Positions 1 to 7,991 of a DNA stretch of 64,000 bases are shown piece by piece (position 1 is the stretch's first letter; each line of letters opens with the position of its first letter). The notes beneath the pieces were generated by a model. That model searched no databases. It saw only the letters and a program-made list of their open reading frames with translations, and was not told the origin of the DNA. Source of the DNA: an uncultured Hyphomicrobiales bacterium (GTDB taxonomy: Bacteria > Pseudomonadota > Alphaproteobacteria > Rhizobiales > Rhizobiaceae); contig CALTTH010000012.1 of the NCBI GenBank assembly GCA_943908365.1, positions 1 to 64,000 on the forward strand, written 5' to 3'. The translations under genes were made by a program, and so were the position numbers.

Positions 1-55
1 GGCAGGGGTCCCTTTTGGGAGCCGATAAGGGGTCCCGTTACGACGCCGATTGACA
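1..55. mobile_element. Terminal end of an IS21-like insertion sequence
   Basis: Two copies of a 24-bp unit lie in tandem: GGGGTCCC at 5-12 and 29-36, each followed by GCCGAT at 21-26 and 45-50. The outer edge reads TGTCAATCGGCGTCG on the minus strand, starting at 55. Short repeats of this kind and a TG..CA terminus are known for IS21-family ends. The element continues beyond the left edge, so no transposase is seen. Its edge falls inside the helicase reading frame just after motif V, so it truncates that gene. The family assignment is from recalled end sequence; the repeats themselves are directly visible. Confidence 0.6.
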
Positions 56-1370
56 TTTAGGATGACTGCAACGTCTGCCTCCAGCCCCTTCAGGAGAAGC
101 GGGCTGCCCACGGCTCTTGGCGGAACACGCCTTCCCAACATGCGGCTCTGCTCCCGGATACGCAGTGCGGCATCGAGAAACGTATCCTTCCCGCTAGGGC
201 CGCACGAACGCAACGCTTGCAGGCAGGTACGTAATATCTCGGGTCGGAATGTCCTTGCTCCAGGCTTGTTCTCAAGGGCTAAAAACAGCCTGATTAGATC
301 CTCCGCAGATCCACTTCTTTTGTAGTCGATCGCGGCTGCCTCCACCGTCGTCACCTCTTTTCGCCAGCTTCGCGTTCAAGTACGTCGATCCGTCTCATCA
401 GCTCGGCACCTTCGACGTTGGTGGTCACCGCAGAGGCGAAGTCAAGGACAGACTTGAGATCTCCCGGCTGGTCGAGATCAATGCCGCCTGCGAAATCAAT
501 CACGTCAGTTAAGTCGACATTCTCGACGGTCACCGCGCCTGGTGTCTGCCGCGCGATCTCCCGCTGGCGGTCACGCTGTACTCCAGCCGCCATGATCAGC
601 ACATCTCCGCGTGGCTGTGGAGATTTCGCAAGACACGCCTGCCGCTGTTTCGCTTCATCATTGGCACCGTCGAGGTGAACCCACTCAACCTCGGGTGGAG
701 CGCCACGCAAGTCGATCTGGTCGCCCGCCATCAGTATTTGGCGGGCCTCCAGAAGCCATCGTCCGAATGCCACCGCACCCGCGCGTATCCATCGCCAGGG
801 TGTGACCAGTTCGCCTGCGGGCTTGAAGATAGCGCAGATATCATCATGCCAGTCGGGGTGATCTCCCTGCCAACTGAAGATTTCCTGCATGGGATCGCCA
901 AGGACAACGGTCGGCAGAACCGTCGATAGGTGGCGGACCATTTTGTGCTGTTCCAAGCCGCAGTCTTGGTACTCGTCGACGATGACGCGGCTGTAACTTG
1001 CATCCAGAATGTCATCGATATGACTGCCCGCGAGAAGCGCCGCCGCCGCTCGCTTGATCGCAGGATAGTCGTTGCGGGGATCGGTAAGATCGAGGTGCTC
1101 GACATCAATCGCCGATCGAGCAGGAAAGGTCTTCAGCGTCCTCAGCGCCCAGCCGTCCAAAGTCGCGAGGCGAAAGGATGAGGAGTTAACTCCCGCCCGC
1201 TCCAGCCGTGATCGCAATGCGGCCACTCCAGCGTTTGTATGAGTGAGAATGAGGATCGGCTTCCGGCCTGAATGTCGACTGAGCGAGTCTGCAATGAGCT
1301 GCGTCTTTCCGCAGCCCGCCGGGGCTGTGACGGATCCGCAGCGGACATCGAGCAAGTCAATTTCACCCAC
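56..1370 (-). pseudogene. GajB-like UvrD helicase, frameshifted and truncated by an IS
   Basis: This is a superfamily 1 helicase of the kind paired with OLD nucleases in Gabija defence. The first part (GTG at 1370, stop at 351) has Walker A (APAGCGKTQ), motif Ia (LTHTNAGVAAL), motif II (VDEYQD) and motif III (LGDPMQEIF). The GTG overlaps the end of the upstream OLD gene by 8 bases. The frame stops with TGA at 351-353. Homology continues in the -1 frame from 354 to 56, ending in a motif V sequence (LLLKGLEADVAVIL) that runs directly into the IS end at 55. Motif VI is missing. The two lesions (frameshift, IS) make an active helicase unlikely. Programmed frameshifting is possible but no canonical slippery heptamer is present. 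Confidence 0.75.
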
Positions 1371-3093
1371 CGATGCACCACTTTCGCAGGGCGATGACCG
1401 CAACTTTGAATTCCTTGTCGCTTCCGTCGAGGTTAGGCCAGATGACGTCGCGGCCGATTTGCTCCATCTCGCCAACCGTCTTGAACCAGGCCTTCTTCCC
1501 CTCCTTGTTGCCGCCTGCAGCACATCCCAGCGCGTTCCGTGTCTCTTGGCTAAGTTCGCCTTTCGTCACTTCCTCCTCAACGCGCGCGAATGTCACAGCG
1601 TTTTTCGAATGGCTTCGGACCTGGCTGTCGATTTCCTGTTCGGAGCGATCCTCCAGCGACTTCTCCAAGAGTGTCTTGACTGCTGGAACAGGGAGGCTCT
1701 CGAACAGTTCGACTTCGAGTTTTTTGTCCTTGCGCCATTTAAAGATCTCGCCCCCCGCGGCTTCGAACGTCGCTTCCTCGGCGGCGTCCGGCCGATAGTC
1801 ATCGTCGCGGAACGTCGCAACCTTGAAACCCATCTGTTGGAAAGCCTGCGCTCGCGGCATGATCTTCGTGTAGCCGCCGGCGTCGACAAGACACGTGCCA
1901 TGGGCGTGCATCGATGGTTTGCCGGCGGCGGATCGGTGCTGATCTATTCCCCGCAGCAGACCGACTTCGCTCGCTCCCTCGCAAACCAGAACAGCTCGGG
2001 CTAGAAACGCTTCCGGATAAACCCGAAGGGTGCCCTGCAATTCAGAGTATTGGCCTACCCAGAGAACTTCATGCCCGCCACCAGTCTTCCGGACGATCGA
2101 GAGCTGCTCCACGGTCAATTCTCTTACTGCAATGGGCGAATGGCTGGTCAGGAAAGCATGCAGCGGCGACTCCTTCTGCTTTGCCCCGAGGTTATCCAGG
2201 AATCGAATGATCCGATGAGGCTCAAGGCCATGTTCAAGCTCGTCTACCAGAAGAATAGAAGATTCAGTTGCGTTCTTCTGCTGCAGCCCGGAGATCATCA
2301 GCCGGGTCGAGCCAACGCCCAAGCGCCTAAGGGGCACCCCTGACTCGTCATGCAGTGATATCGTCCCTGCCGTCATTGAGACTGAATGCGCCTCAAGCTC
2401 TGCCTTGGCCGTTGCACCGACATTGATCCCTAAATCGCTCGCCACCGTAGTTACGATCCCAAGAGCGGTGCCGAGCTTTTTGTCAGCGTCTACACCAAAT
2501 GCCCTTCGCGCCTCCCTGGCGGCTGCGAGCAACGCGGTAGACGCGTCGGCGGTTTCGTCCGATAGACGGTTTAGGATCGAGCCTCGCCGCCAGGAGAGAT
2601 TATGGTCCGACAACGCGCCGATGCGGAGCGGAGAGAGCGCAACACGGTCGGACCACGACAGGTTCCTCGTCTGACCTGCGGCCGCTGCACGGTCCGATAG
2701 AATCGACCATACGGGTTCGAGATCGCTTTCGACCCGCATATTCAACGATAGCACCGTTTCGAGGCCAGCCCCCGGCTCGTCCTCCAACTCCATCGTGTTT
2801 ACATTAAAACCTCTCAAGTATAGCCCGTATCCATCAATGGATTTCAGTTCCGGCGCGAGATTGCCCAACGTCAGAGTGATGATGATGGGTTCTGCGATGG
2901 CAAGTCCATGGAAATCGGCGTCGGTGAACTGAAAGGTCCGTCTTGCTCCAAGGCAGAGGTCAACCGCGTCAAGGATTGTCGACTTGCCGCTGTCACCGGA
3001 ACCAATAAGACAGTTAAGGCCCGGCTTGGGGTGCCACTTCAGACTTTTTATACCGCGGAAGTTTTCTATTTCGATTGTTCTGATTGTAGCCAT
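1363..3093 (-). CDS. GajA-like OLD-family ATPase/TOPRIM endonuclease (Gabija-type)
   Basis: This 576-residue protein has an N-terminal ABC-type ATPase: Walker A (IGSGDSGKST) near residue 30, signature region (LGVGSTRLMISGL), Walker B (ILLVDELEHGLEPH) and an H-loop (FLTSHSP). A C-terminal TOPRIM domain follows, with an acidic start (LVCEGASEVGLL) and FRDDD. Length and domain order match GajA of Gabija systems, which nick or degrade phage DNA and are controlled by nucleotides. I chose ATG 3093 because the OLD fold starts there (ATIRTIEIENFRGI); the open frame extends to 3288 without homology. The helicase partner overlaps its 3' end but is broken. OLD proteins of other defence classes are the alternative. 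Confidence 0.82.
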   Translation of the reverse strand: MATIRTIEIENFRGIKSLKWHPKPGLNCLIGSGDSGKSTILDAVDLCLGARRTFQFTDADFHGLAIAEPIIITLTLGNLAPELKSIDGYGLYLRGFNVNTMELEDEPGAGLETVLSLNMRVESDLEPVWSILSDRAAAAGQTRNLSWSDRVALSPLRIGALSDHNLSWRRGSILNRLSDETADASTALLAAAREARRAFGVDADKKLGTALGIVTTVASDLGINVGATAKAELEAHSVSMTAGTISLHDESGVPLRRLGVGSTRLMISGLQQKNATESSILLVDELEHGLEPHRIIRFLDNLGAKQKESPLHAFLTSHSPIAVRELTVEQLSIVRKTGGGHEVLWVGQYSELQGTLRVYPEAFLARAVLVCEGASEVGLLRGIDQHRSAAGKPSMHAHGTCLVDAGGYTKIMPRAQAFQQMGFKVATFRDDDYRPDAAEEATFEAAGGEIFKWRKDKKLEVELFESLPVPAVKTLLEKSLEDRSEQEIDSQVRSHSKNAVTFARVEEEVTKGELSQETRNALGCAAGGNKEGKKAWFKTVGEMEQIGRDVIWPNLDGSDKEFKVAVIALRKWCIGG

Positions 3094-3529
3094 CTGCCTG
3101 CCAGTAGAATCACCATAGTCAGCGCAGTAGGACACGACGAGTCGTCGCTTACAACTGTAGGCCGATCCAGGTCCCCAAATTGGTGTGTCGCATGTCTGCG
3201 TATTCCAGGGGTGTCTTAGCAGCAGACGAGCCGCACGGCCCCACAACGGATTGTTAGCGACCCCGACAATCGCAAGAGTTCCGTGCAAGCAAGAAGGATG
3301 GCCTCACGAACGTCATTGAGATTCTTGGCGCTGACCTTTCTAGGTACTTCCGGAGTGGAATCGGCCGTGATTCTAGTGCGCGGAAATAATTTCCCTATCG
3401 GTGTGGCCTCCAGTTAATCCGCAATCTTGCTCATTGAGCTTGTCTGACCACTCTACTCAAGGCATATCGGTATCGATTGTTCTTTCTCGTTCCACGGGTG
3501 GTTCGTTTCTCGCAAGGCTAGCTTGGCTG
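3094..3529. promoter_or_regulatory. Divergent intergenic region between the Gabija-like pair and the restriction operon
   Basis: These 436 bases separate two divergently transcribed defence units and must hold both promoters. No convincing ORF is seen. The helicase frame is open back to 3401 but lacks family-like sequence there. The only marked element is the palindrome at 3380-3394, listed separately. Confidence 0.5.
3380..3394. repeat. Palindrome GCGGAAATAATTTCC upstream of the restriction operon
   Basis: GGAAATAATTTCC is a perfect 13-bp palindrome, preceded by TTCTAG at 3371. A near-identical copy sits at 15686-15702 at the far end of the operon, also preceded by TTCTA. In inverted orientation 15 bases are identical. 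It could be an operator, a recombination site or a module boundary. Confidence 0.6.
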
Positions 3530-6500
3530 ATGAAAATCATAGACAACACTTCGCAGCTTTTAGGTGACGATCTGAAGGAAACCGTTGCCCGAGGGTCTCG
3601 TGTTAAAATTGCGGCATCATGCTTCTCAATTTACGCTTACGAGGCCCTGAAATCGGAGCTTTCCAAGATCGAGAGCCTGCAGTTCATTTTCACAGCTCCG
3701 ACATTCGTGCCCACCGACGCCACCGATAAACTGCGCAAAGAAAAACGCGAGTTCTTCATTCCAAAAGCCGGACGCGAAAGCAGCCTGTACGGCAGCGAAT
3801 TCGAGATAAAGCTTCGGAACAAGCTGACCCAACGCGCGGTCGCCCGGGAATGCGCGGCGTGGATCCGAAAGAAGGCTCGGTTCAAATCCAACGCGACACA
3901 GGCTGCTATGCAGCCGTTTGCTCATGTGGAGAGCAACGGCGCAACAGTCGCCTACATGCCGATCAGCGGGTTCACAGCCGTTGATCTTGGCTACCAGAAG
4001 GGCAACGCCGTCTCGAACTTCGTGACGCGTATGGATGAGCCGGTCCACGCGAACGTCTACCTCCAGCTCTTCAACCAGATCTGGAACGACGCGGAGAAAC
4101 TCCGGGATGTGACGGACGCCGTCTGCGACCACATCGAGTCCGTCTACCAAGAGAATACCCCGGAGCGGGTCTACTTCCTGATGCTGTACAACATCTTTCG
4201 GGAGTTCTTGGAGGATATCGATGAAGACGTTCTACCGAATGATCTTACCGGCTATAGAGACAGCATCGTCTGGAATAAGCTGTTCAACTACCAGCGAGAC
4301 GCCGCAACGGGAATCATCAACAAGCTCGAAACCTACAACGGCTGCATATTGGCGGACTCTGTCGGTCTGGGCAAAACCTTCACCGCACTTGCTGTCGTCA
4401 AATACTACGAGCTCCGCAATAAGTCCGTGCTGGTGCTCTGCCCGAAAAAGCTGGCGGATAACTGGCGAAACTACAACACCAATCTTACCACGAACATCTT
4501 TGCCAAGGACCGCTTCAACTATGACGTCCTCTGCCATACGGATCTGTCGCGCACATCGGGCGAATCCTTCGGCATACCGTTGAACCGGGTGAACTGGGGC
4601 AACTATGACCTGGTTGTGATCGACGAGTCCCATAACTTCCGGAACAATGACGTCTACAAGGACCGGGAGACGCGGTATCAGAAGCTGATGAACAAAGTTA
4701 TCCGCGCCGGTGTCAAGACCAAGGTGCTAATGCTGTCCGCGACACCGGTCAACAATCGCTTCAACGATTTGCGCAATCAGCTCGCCCTGGCCTATGAGGG
4801 GCAATCAGACGCGCTCAGCAAAAGCCTGAAGTCCCAGACCAGCGTCGAGGAGATCTTTCGCCGCGCGCAGAAGGCGTTCAATGAATGGTCCGCCCTGCCA
4901 CCCACTGAGCGGACGGCAGCGTCGATCCTGCGGACGCTCGATTTCGATTTCTTTGAGCTGCTTGACGCGGTCACCATAGCCCGGTCGCGTAAGCACATCG
5001 AGACCTTCTACGACACAAAGGACATCGGCACATTTCCCCAGCGCAGGAAGCCGCTCTCGTTCCATTGCCCGATCACGCAGCGACCAGACGTGATGGGTCT
5101 GAACGAAATCTTTGGCCAACTATCCCTGCTGAAGCTCGCGGTCTACGCGCCGATCAGCTACATCCTGTCCAGCCGCCTGGCGAAGTACGAGGCGATCTAC
5201 GACACGCAGGTCGAGGGTGGGCGCGGTAAGCTGCGGCAGGCCGATCGTGAGCGAAGCCTTCAGGCGCTGATGACCACCAATCTGCTGAAGCGCCTGGAAA
5301 GCTCGGCAGAAGCCTTCCGACTCACGCTCCGAGCGCTGGGCGGCAACATCACGCGGGCACTCGATGCAATCGCGGAGTATGAGCGGACCGGGCGCAGTGG
5401 CAGTATCAGCGATCACCTTGAGGACATGAGTGATTTCGATGCGGAGGACGACGACCTCGCGGGCCTCGATGAGTTCACCGTCGGCAAGAAGGTTCAGATC
5501 AGTCTGACCGACATGGACCTGCCTTCCTGGAAACATGATCTTGCTGCTGATCGAACCTTGATCGATTCGCTGATTGCTTCGATGGACAAGGTGACACCTG
5601 CGGACGATGCGAAGCTGCAGCACCTAATCGGGCTCCTGAAGCAGAAGGTTGCCGAGCCTCTTAATCCGGGGAACCGCAAGGTCATCGTGTTCACTGCTTT
5701 CGCCGATACTGCCGATTATCTCTTCAAGAACCTGGCTCCCGTCGCGCAGGAATTGGGGCTTCAAGTCGGGGAGGTGACGGGCTCCGGCTCGCCGAAAACG
5801 ACACTCAAGAAATCCTACGACTTTCAGAGCGTCTTGACCCTCTTCTCGCCACGCTCGAAAGAAAAGGCTGTCGTCCTGCCAGGCGAGACGGTGGAGCTAG
5901 ACATCCTCATCGGCACAGACTGTATATCCGAAGGCCAGAACCTGCAGGACTGCGACTTCCTGGTGAACTACGACATCCATTGGAACCCGGTCCGTATTAT
6001 CCAGCGGTTTGGCCGTATCGATCGTATCGGTTCGCCCAATCGCCAGATCCAGCTCGTCAATTACTGGCCGGACATCACACTCGACGAATACATCAATCTG
6101 AAGGAACGCGTCGAGAACCGGATGGTGATCGCCGACGTGACCGCGACGGGCGACGATAACGTTCTGACCGCAAAGTCGAGCGATATCGCCTATCGCAAAG
6201 AGCAACTGAAGCGGTTGCAGGATGAGGTCATCGAGCTAGAGGACGTGAAGGCCGGCATCTCGATTACAGATCTTGGGCTGAACGACTTCAGGATGGATCT
6301 CCTGAACTACGTCAAAGATCATGGCGATCTCGAAAGCATGCCTTATGGCATGCATGCCGTCGTGCCGGCCGCCCCGGAACTGGGGCTGCGTCCCGGCATG
6401 ATCTTCGCACTGAAGAACATTCACGACAGCGTCAACATCAACCAGCAGAACCGCCTGCATCCCTTCTACCTGGTGTATATCGATGACGACGGCGAAATCG

Positions 6501-6802
6501 TCGCGGATCATACTGAGGTGAAGCGGTTGCTCGACCTGATCCGCACGAGCTGTAAAGGGCGGTCGGAACCGTTCCCGGATGTCTGCCGGCTGTTCAATGG
6601 ACGGACGGATGATGGGCGACAGATGGGGCGTTATTCCGATCTGCTTGGTCAGGCCATCAGGTCGATGATCGAGGTGAAGGAAGAGAAGGACATTGATAGC
6701 CTTTTCAGTGGCGGGCGTACGACTGCACTGACGCATACCATTCAAGGGCTGGATGACTTCGAGCTCATCGCCTTCCTGCGGGTCGAGGAGGCAGCCGCCT
6801 GA
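3530..6802 (+). CDS. SNF2-type helicase of a composite restriction system
   Basis: A 1090-residue superfamily 2 helicase. Walker A (ADSVGLGKTFTAL) is near residue 280, a DESH box (LVVIDESHNFRN) near 362, motif III (MLSATPVNNR) near 401, and motifs V and VI (GTDCISEGQNLQ; IIQRFGRIDRIG) near 795-835. The N-terminal 130 residues resemble the PLD-like extension seen on some defence helicases; this is tentative. I chose ATG 3530 because family-like sequence begins there (MKIIDNTSQLLGDD). It is the first gene of an operon with DUF4391, Mod, AlbA_2, Res and Mrr genes, and its stop overlaps the next start (TGATG). Its likely role is ATP-driven translocation in DNA restriction; no nuclease motif is seen in it. 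Confidence 0.85.
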   Translation: MKIIDNTSQLLGDDLKETVARGSRVKIAASCFSIYAYEALKSELSKIESLQFIFTAPTFVPTDATDKLRKEKREFFIPKAGRESSLYGSEFEIKLRNKLTQRAVARECAAWIRKKARFKSNATQAAMQPFAHVESNGATVAYMPISGFTAVDLGYQKGNAVSNFVTRMDEPVHANVYLQLFNQIWNDAEKLRDVTDAVCDHIESVYQENTPERVYFLMLYNIFREFLEDIDEDVLPNDLTGYRDSIVWNKLFNYQRDAATGIINKLETYNGCILADSVGLGKTFTALAVVKYYELRNKSVLVLCPKKLADNWRNYNTNLTTNIFAKDRFNYDVLCHTDLSRTSGESFGIPLNRVNWGNYDLVVIDESHNFRNNDVYKDRETRYQKLMNKVIRAGVKTKVLMLSATPVNNRFNDLRNQLALAYEGQSDALSKSLKSQTSVEEIFRRAQKAFNEWSALPPTERTAASILRTLDFDFFELLDAVTIARSRKHIETFYDTKDIGTFPQRRKPLSFHCPITQRPDVMGLNEIFGQLSLLKLAVYAPISYILSSRLAKYEAIYDTQVEGGRGKLRQADRERSLQALMTTNLLKRLESSAEAFRLTLRALGGNITRALDAIAEYERTGRSGSISDHLEDMSDFDAEDDDLAGLDEFTVGKKVQISLTDMDLPSWKHDLAADRTLIDSLIASMDKVTPADDAKLQHLIGLLKQKVAEPLNPGNRKVIVFTAFADTADYLFKNLAPVAQELGLQVGEVTGSGSPKTTLKKSYDFQSVLTLFSPRSKEKAVVLPGETVELDILIGTDCISEGQNLQDCDFLVNYDIHWNPVRIIQRFGRIDRIGSPNRQIQLVNYWPDITLDEYINLKERVENRMVIADVTATGDDNVLTAKSSDIAYRKEQLKRLQDEVIELEDVKAGISITDLGLNDFRMDLLNYVKDHGDLESMPYGMHAVVPAAPELGLRPGMIFALKNIHDSVNINQQNRLHPFYLVYIDDDGEIVADHTEVKRLLDLIRTSCKGRSEPFPDVCRLFNGRTDDGRQMGRYSDLLGQAIRSMIEVKEEKDIDSLFSGGRTTALTHTIQGLDDFELIAFLRVEEAAA

Positions 6803-7560
6803 TGCTCTATGACTGGCCACGGGCAACGGCCTTCGGGCGTGTGATCCCCAAGAACAAGATTTATGAACACGCGGGCGCCGGCACCGCGCTCAAAGATCTG
6901 TTTGTGCGCGAGGTCGATCAGATCATCTGGGCGCACAAGCTGGCGCCGGAAACGAACAACCTGCCAGCCTCGAAGTCTGTCAGCGAGATCCAGGTATTTC
7001 GGGTCAGTCAGCGAAAGAGCAGTCTCGATCTGGACGCCCTGCGCGCAATTGATCGCGCCGTCCCTTTCCCCTTGCTGTTCGAGCTGACCCATAACGGCAG
7101 GATCAAATTCGTGGCGGCTTACAAGCGGCCGAGCGAGGCGGACAGCTCCAGATGGGTTCTTGGTGATTACTTCGAGAGCGAATGGCAGCCAGAGGAGATG
7201 CCGCGCGTGCCGCTCCCGGTTGCGCTGAACATGGGGGCGCTCTATGAACTGTTGCTCAGCCCGCTGGTTGAACAACAGGCGGCCAAGCTGCTTTCCAAGC
7301 CTACAACGGGGTTCGCGGAAGATCCGCAAGCGTCCTTTGGTCCGGTGTCCTTGGACAAGCCGATGTCGCTCGAGGCAAGGGTCGCCCATACTGAGGCAGT
7401 GAAGGCGAAGACGCGCGAAATCGAGCGGATCAAGATGCGCTTGGCCCGCGAGAAACAATTCAATAAACGTATCGCCATCAATGCAGAGCTGCGCACCGCC
7501 ACTCAGGAGCTGGAGTGGCTGGTGAGTGCAGGTGCGGCAAGCGCACCGAGCAAGGAATAA
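6802..7560 (+). CDS. DUF4391 domain protein
   Basis: A 252-residue protein with the DUF4391 pattern: an N-terminal MLYDWPRATAFGRVIPKNKIYEHAG segment followed by FVREVDQIIWAHKLAPETNN. The last 70 residues are charged and predicted helical or coiled coil (EAVKAKTREIERIKMRL). No catalytic motif is recognisable. Proteins of this family commonly lie between a helicase and a methyltransferase in type III-like restriction loci, so it may be an accessory or adaptor subunit. The start overlaps the helicase stop by one base, implying translational coupling. Confidence 0.8.
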   Translation: MLYDWPRATAFGRVIPKNKIYEHAGAGTALKDLFVREVDQIIWAHKLAPETNNLPASKSVSEIQVFRVSQRKSSLDLDALRAIDRAVPFPLLFELTHNGRIKFVAAYKRPSEADSSRWVLGDYFESEWQPEEMPRVPLPVALNMGALYELLLSPLVEQQAAKLLSKPTTGFAEDPQASFGPVSLDKPMSLEARVAHTEAVKAKTREIERIKMRLAREKQFNKRIAINAELRTATQELEWLVSAGAASAPSKE

Positions 7561-7570
7561 GAGGAAAAGC

Positions 7571-7615
7571 ATGGATAAGCTGAAGATAATCAACCCTAAA
7601 GCGTTGAAAAAATAG
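7571..7615 (+). pseudogene. Vestigial 14-codon start of the original mod gene
   Basis: A good ribosome site (GAGGAAAAGC) precedes ATG at 7571, but the frame stops after 14 codons (MDKLKIINPKALKK). From memory, many Mod proteins of this operon type begin MDKLKMHSP. This reading is therefore probably the decapitated start of the resident methyltransferase gene, left where a foreign segment joined. Alternatively it is a leader peptide. Confidence 0.45.
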
Positions 7616-7628
7616 AGAAAGTGACTTT

Positions 7629-7955
7629 ATGAACATAGAATTCTTTAAATTCGCAACCGACGTTGTACTCGAGGCAGAAGTAAATCCTAATGCTGCAGAT
7701 AGATTTGAATCACGATACCGATCTATAACAGGGGCATCACCTATCACTGGTTACCAACACCAGCCGAACAAATGGGGCCTGGAAGTCCGAGTTTACTTCA
7801 ATAGTGAAGTAGATATGTCTGATGAGTTCTCCTCTATTGAGGTTTACGTCGAGCAAGGCGACCGTCCCTATCGCAAGCGCTGGAAATATCGAGTGAATGA
7901 TCGAGATTTTTTTTGGTCGTTAGTTGAGGCCGGATATCGACTTGGTGAAAATTAA
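7629..7955 (+). CDS. Hypothetical 108-aa protein inside the restriction operon
   Basis: I do not recognise this protein. It starts MNIEFFKFATDVVLEAEVN, is acidic, has no signal peptide or membrane segment, and looks like a small alpha/beta fold (alternating strands WGLEVRVYF, SIEVYVEQ). Base composition is clearly more AT-rich than the DUF4391 gene before it, matching the 5' half of mod that follows. It probably came in with that segment. Candidate roles are an anti-restriction or immunity-type accessory protein, or a neutral passenger; nothing in the sequence decides. Confidence 0.6.
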   Translation: MNIEFFKFATDVVLEAEVNPNAADRFESRYRSITGASPITGYQHQPNKWGLEVRVYFNSEVDMSDEFSSIEVYVEQGDRPYRKRWKYRVNDRDFFWSLVEAGYRLGEN

Positions 7956-7991
7956 CCGCTTGATTACACAAAACAAGACTAGGACGGGAAT

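Noticed and set aside
351..372. Programmed -1 frameshift site in the GajB-like gene
   Set aside because: GGCGAAAAGAGGTGA has no canonical X XXY YYZ heptamer and no strong downstream stem; with the IS truncation, simple decay is more likely.
3401..3529. N-terminal extension of the SNF2 helicase to 3401
   Set aside because: The extra 43 residues do not resemble the family, and the ATG at 3530 starts conserved sequence.
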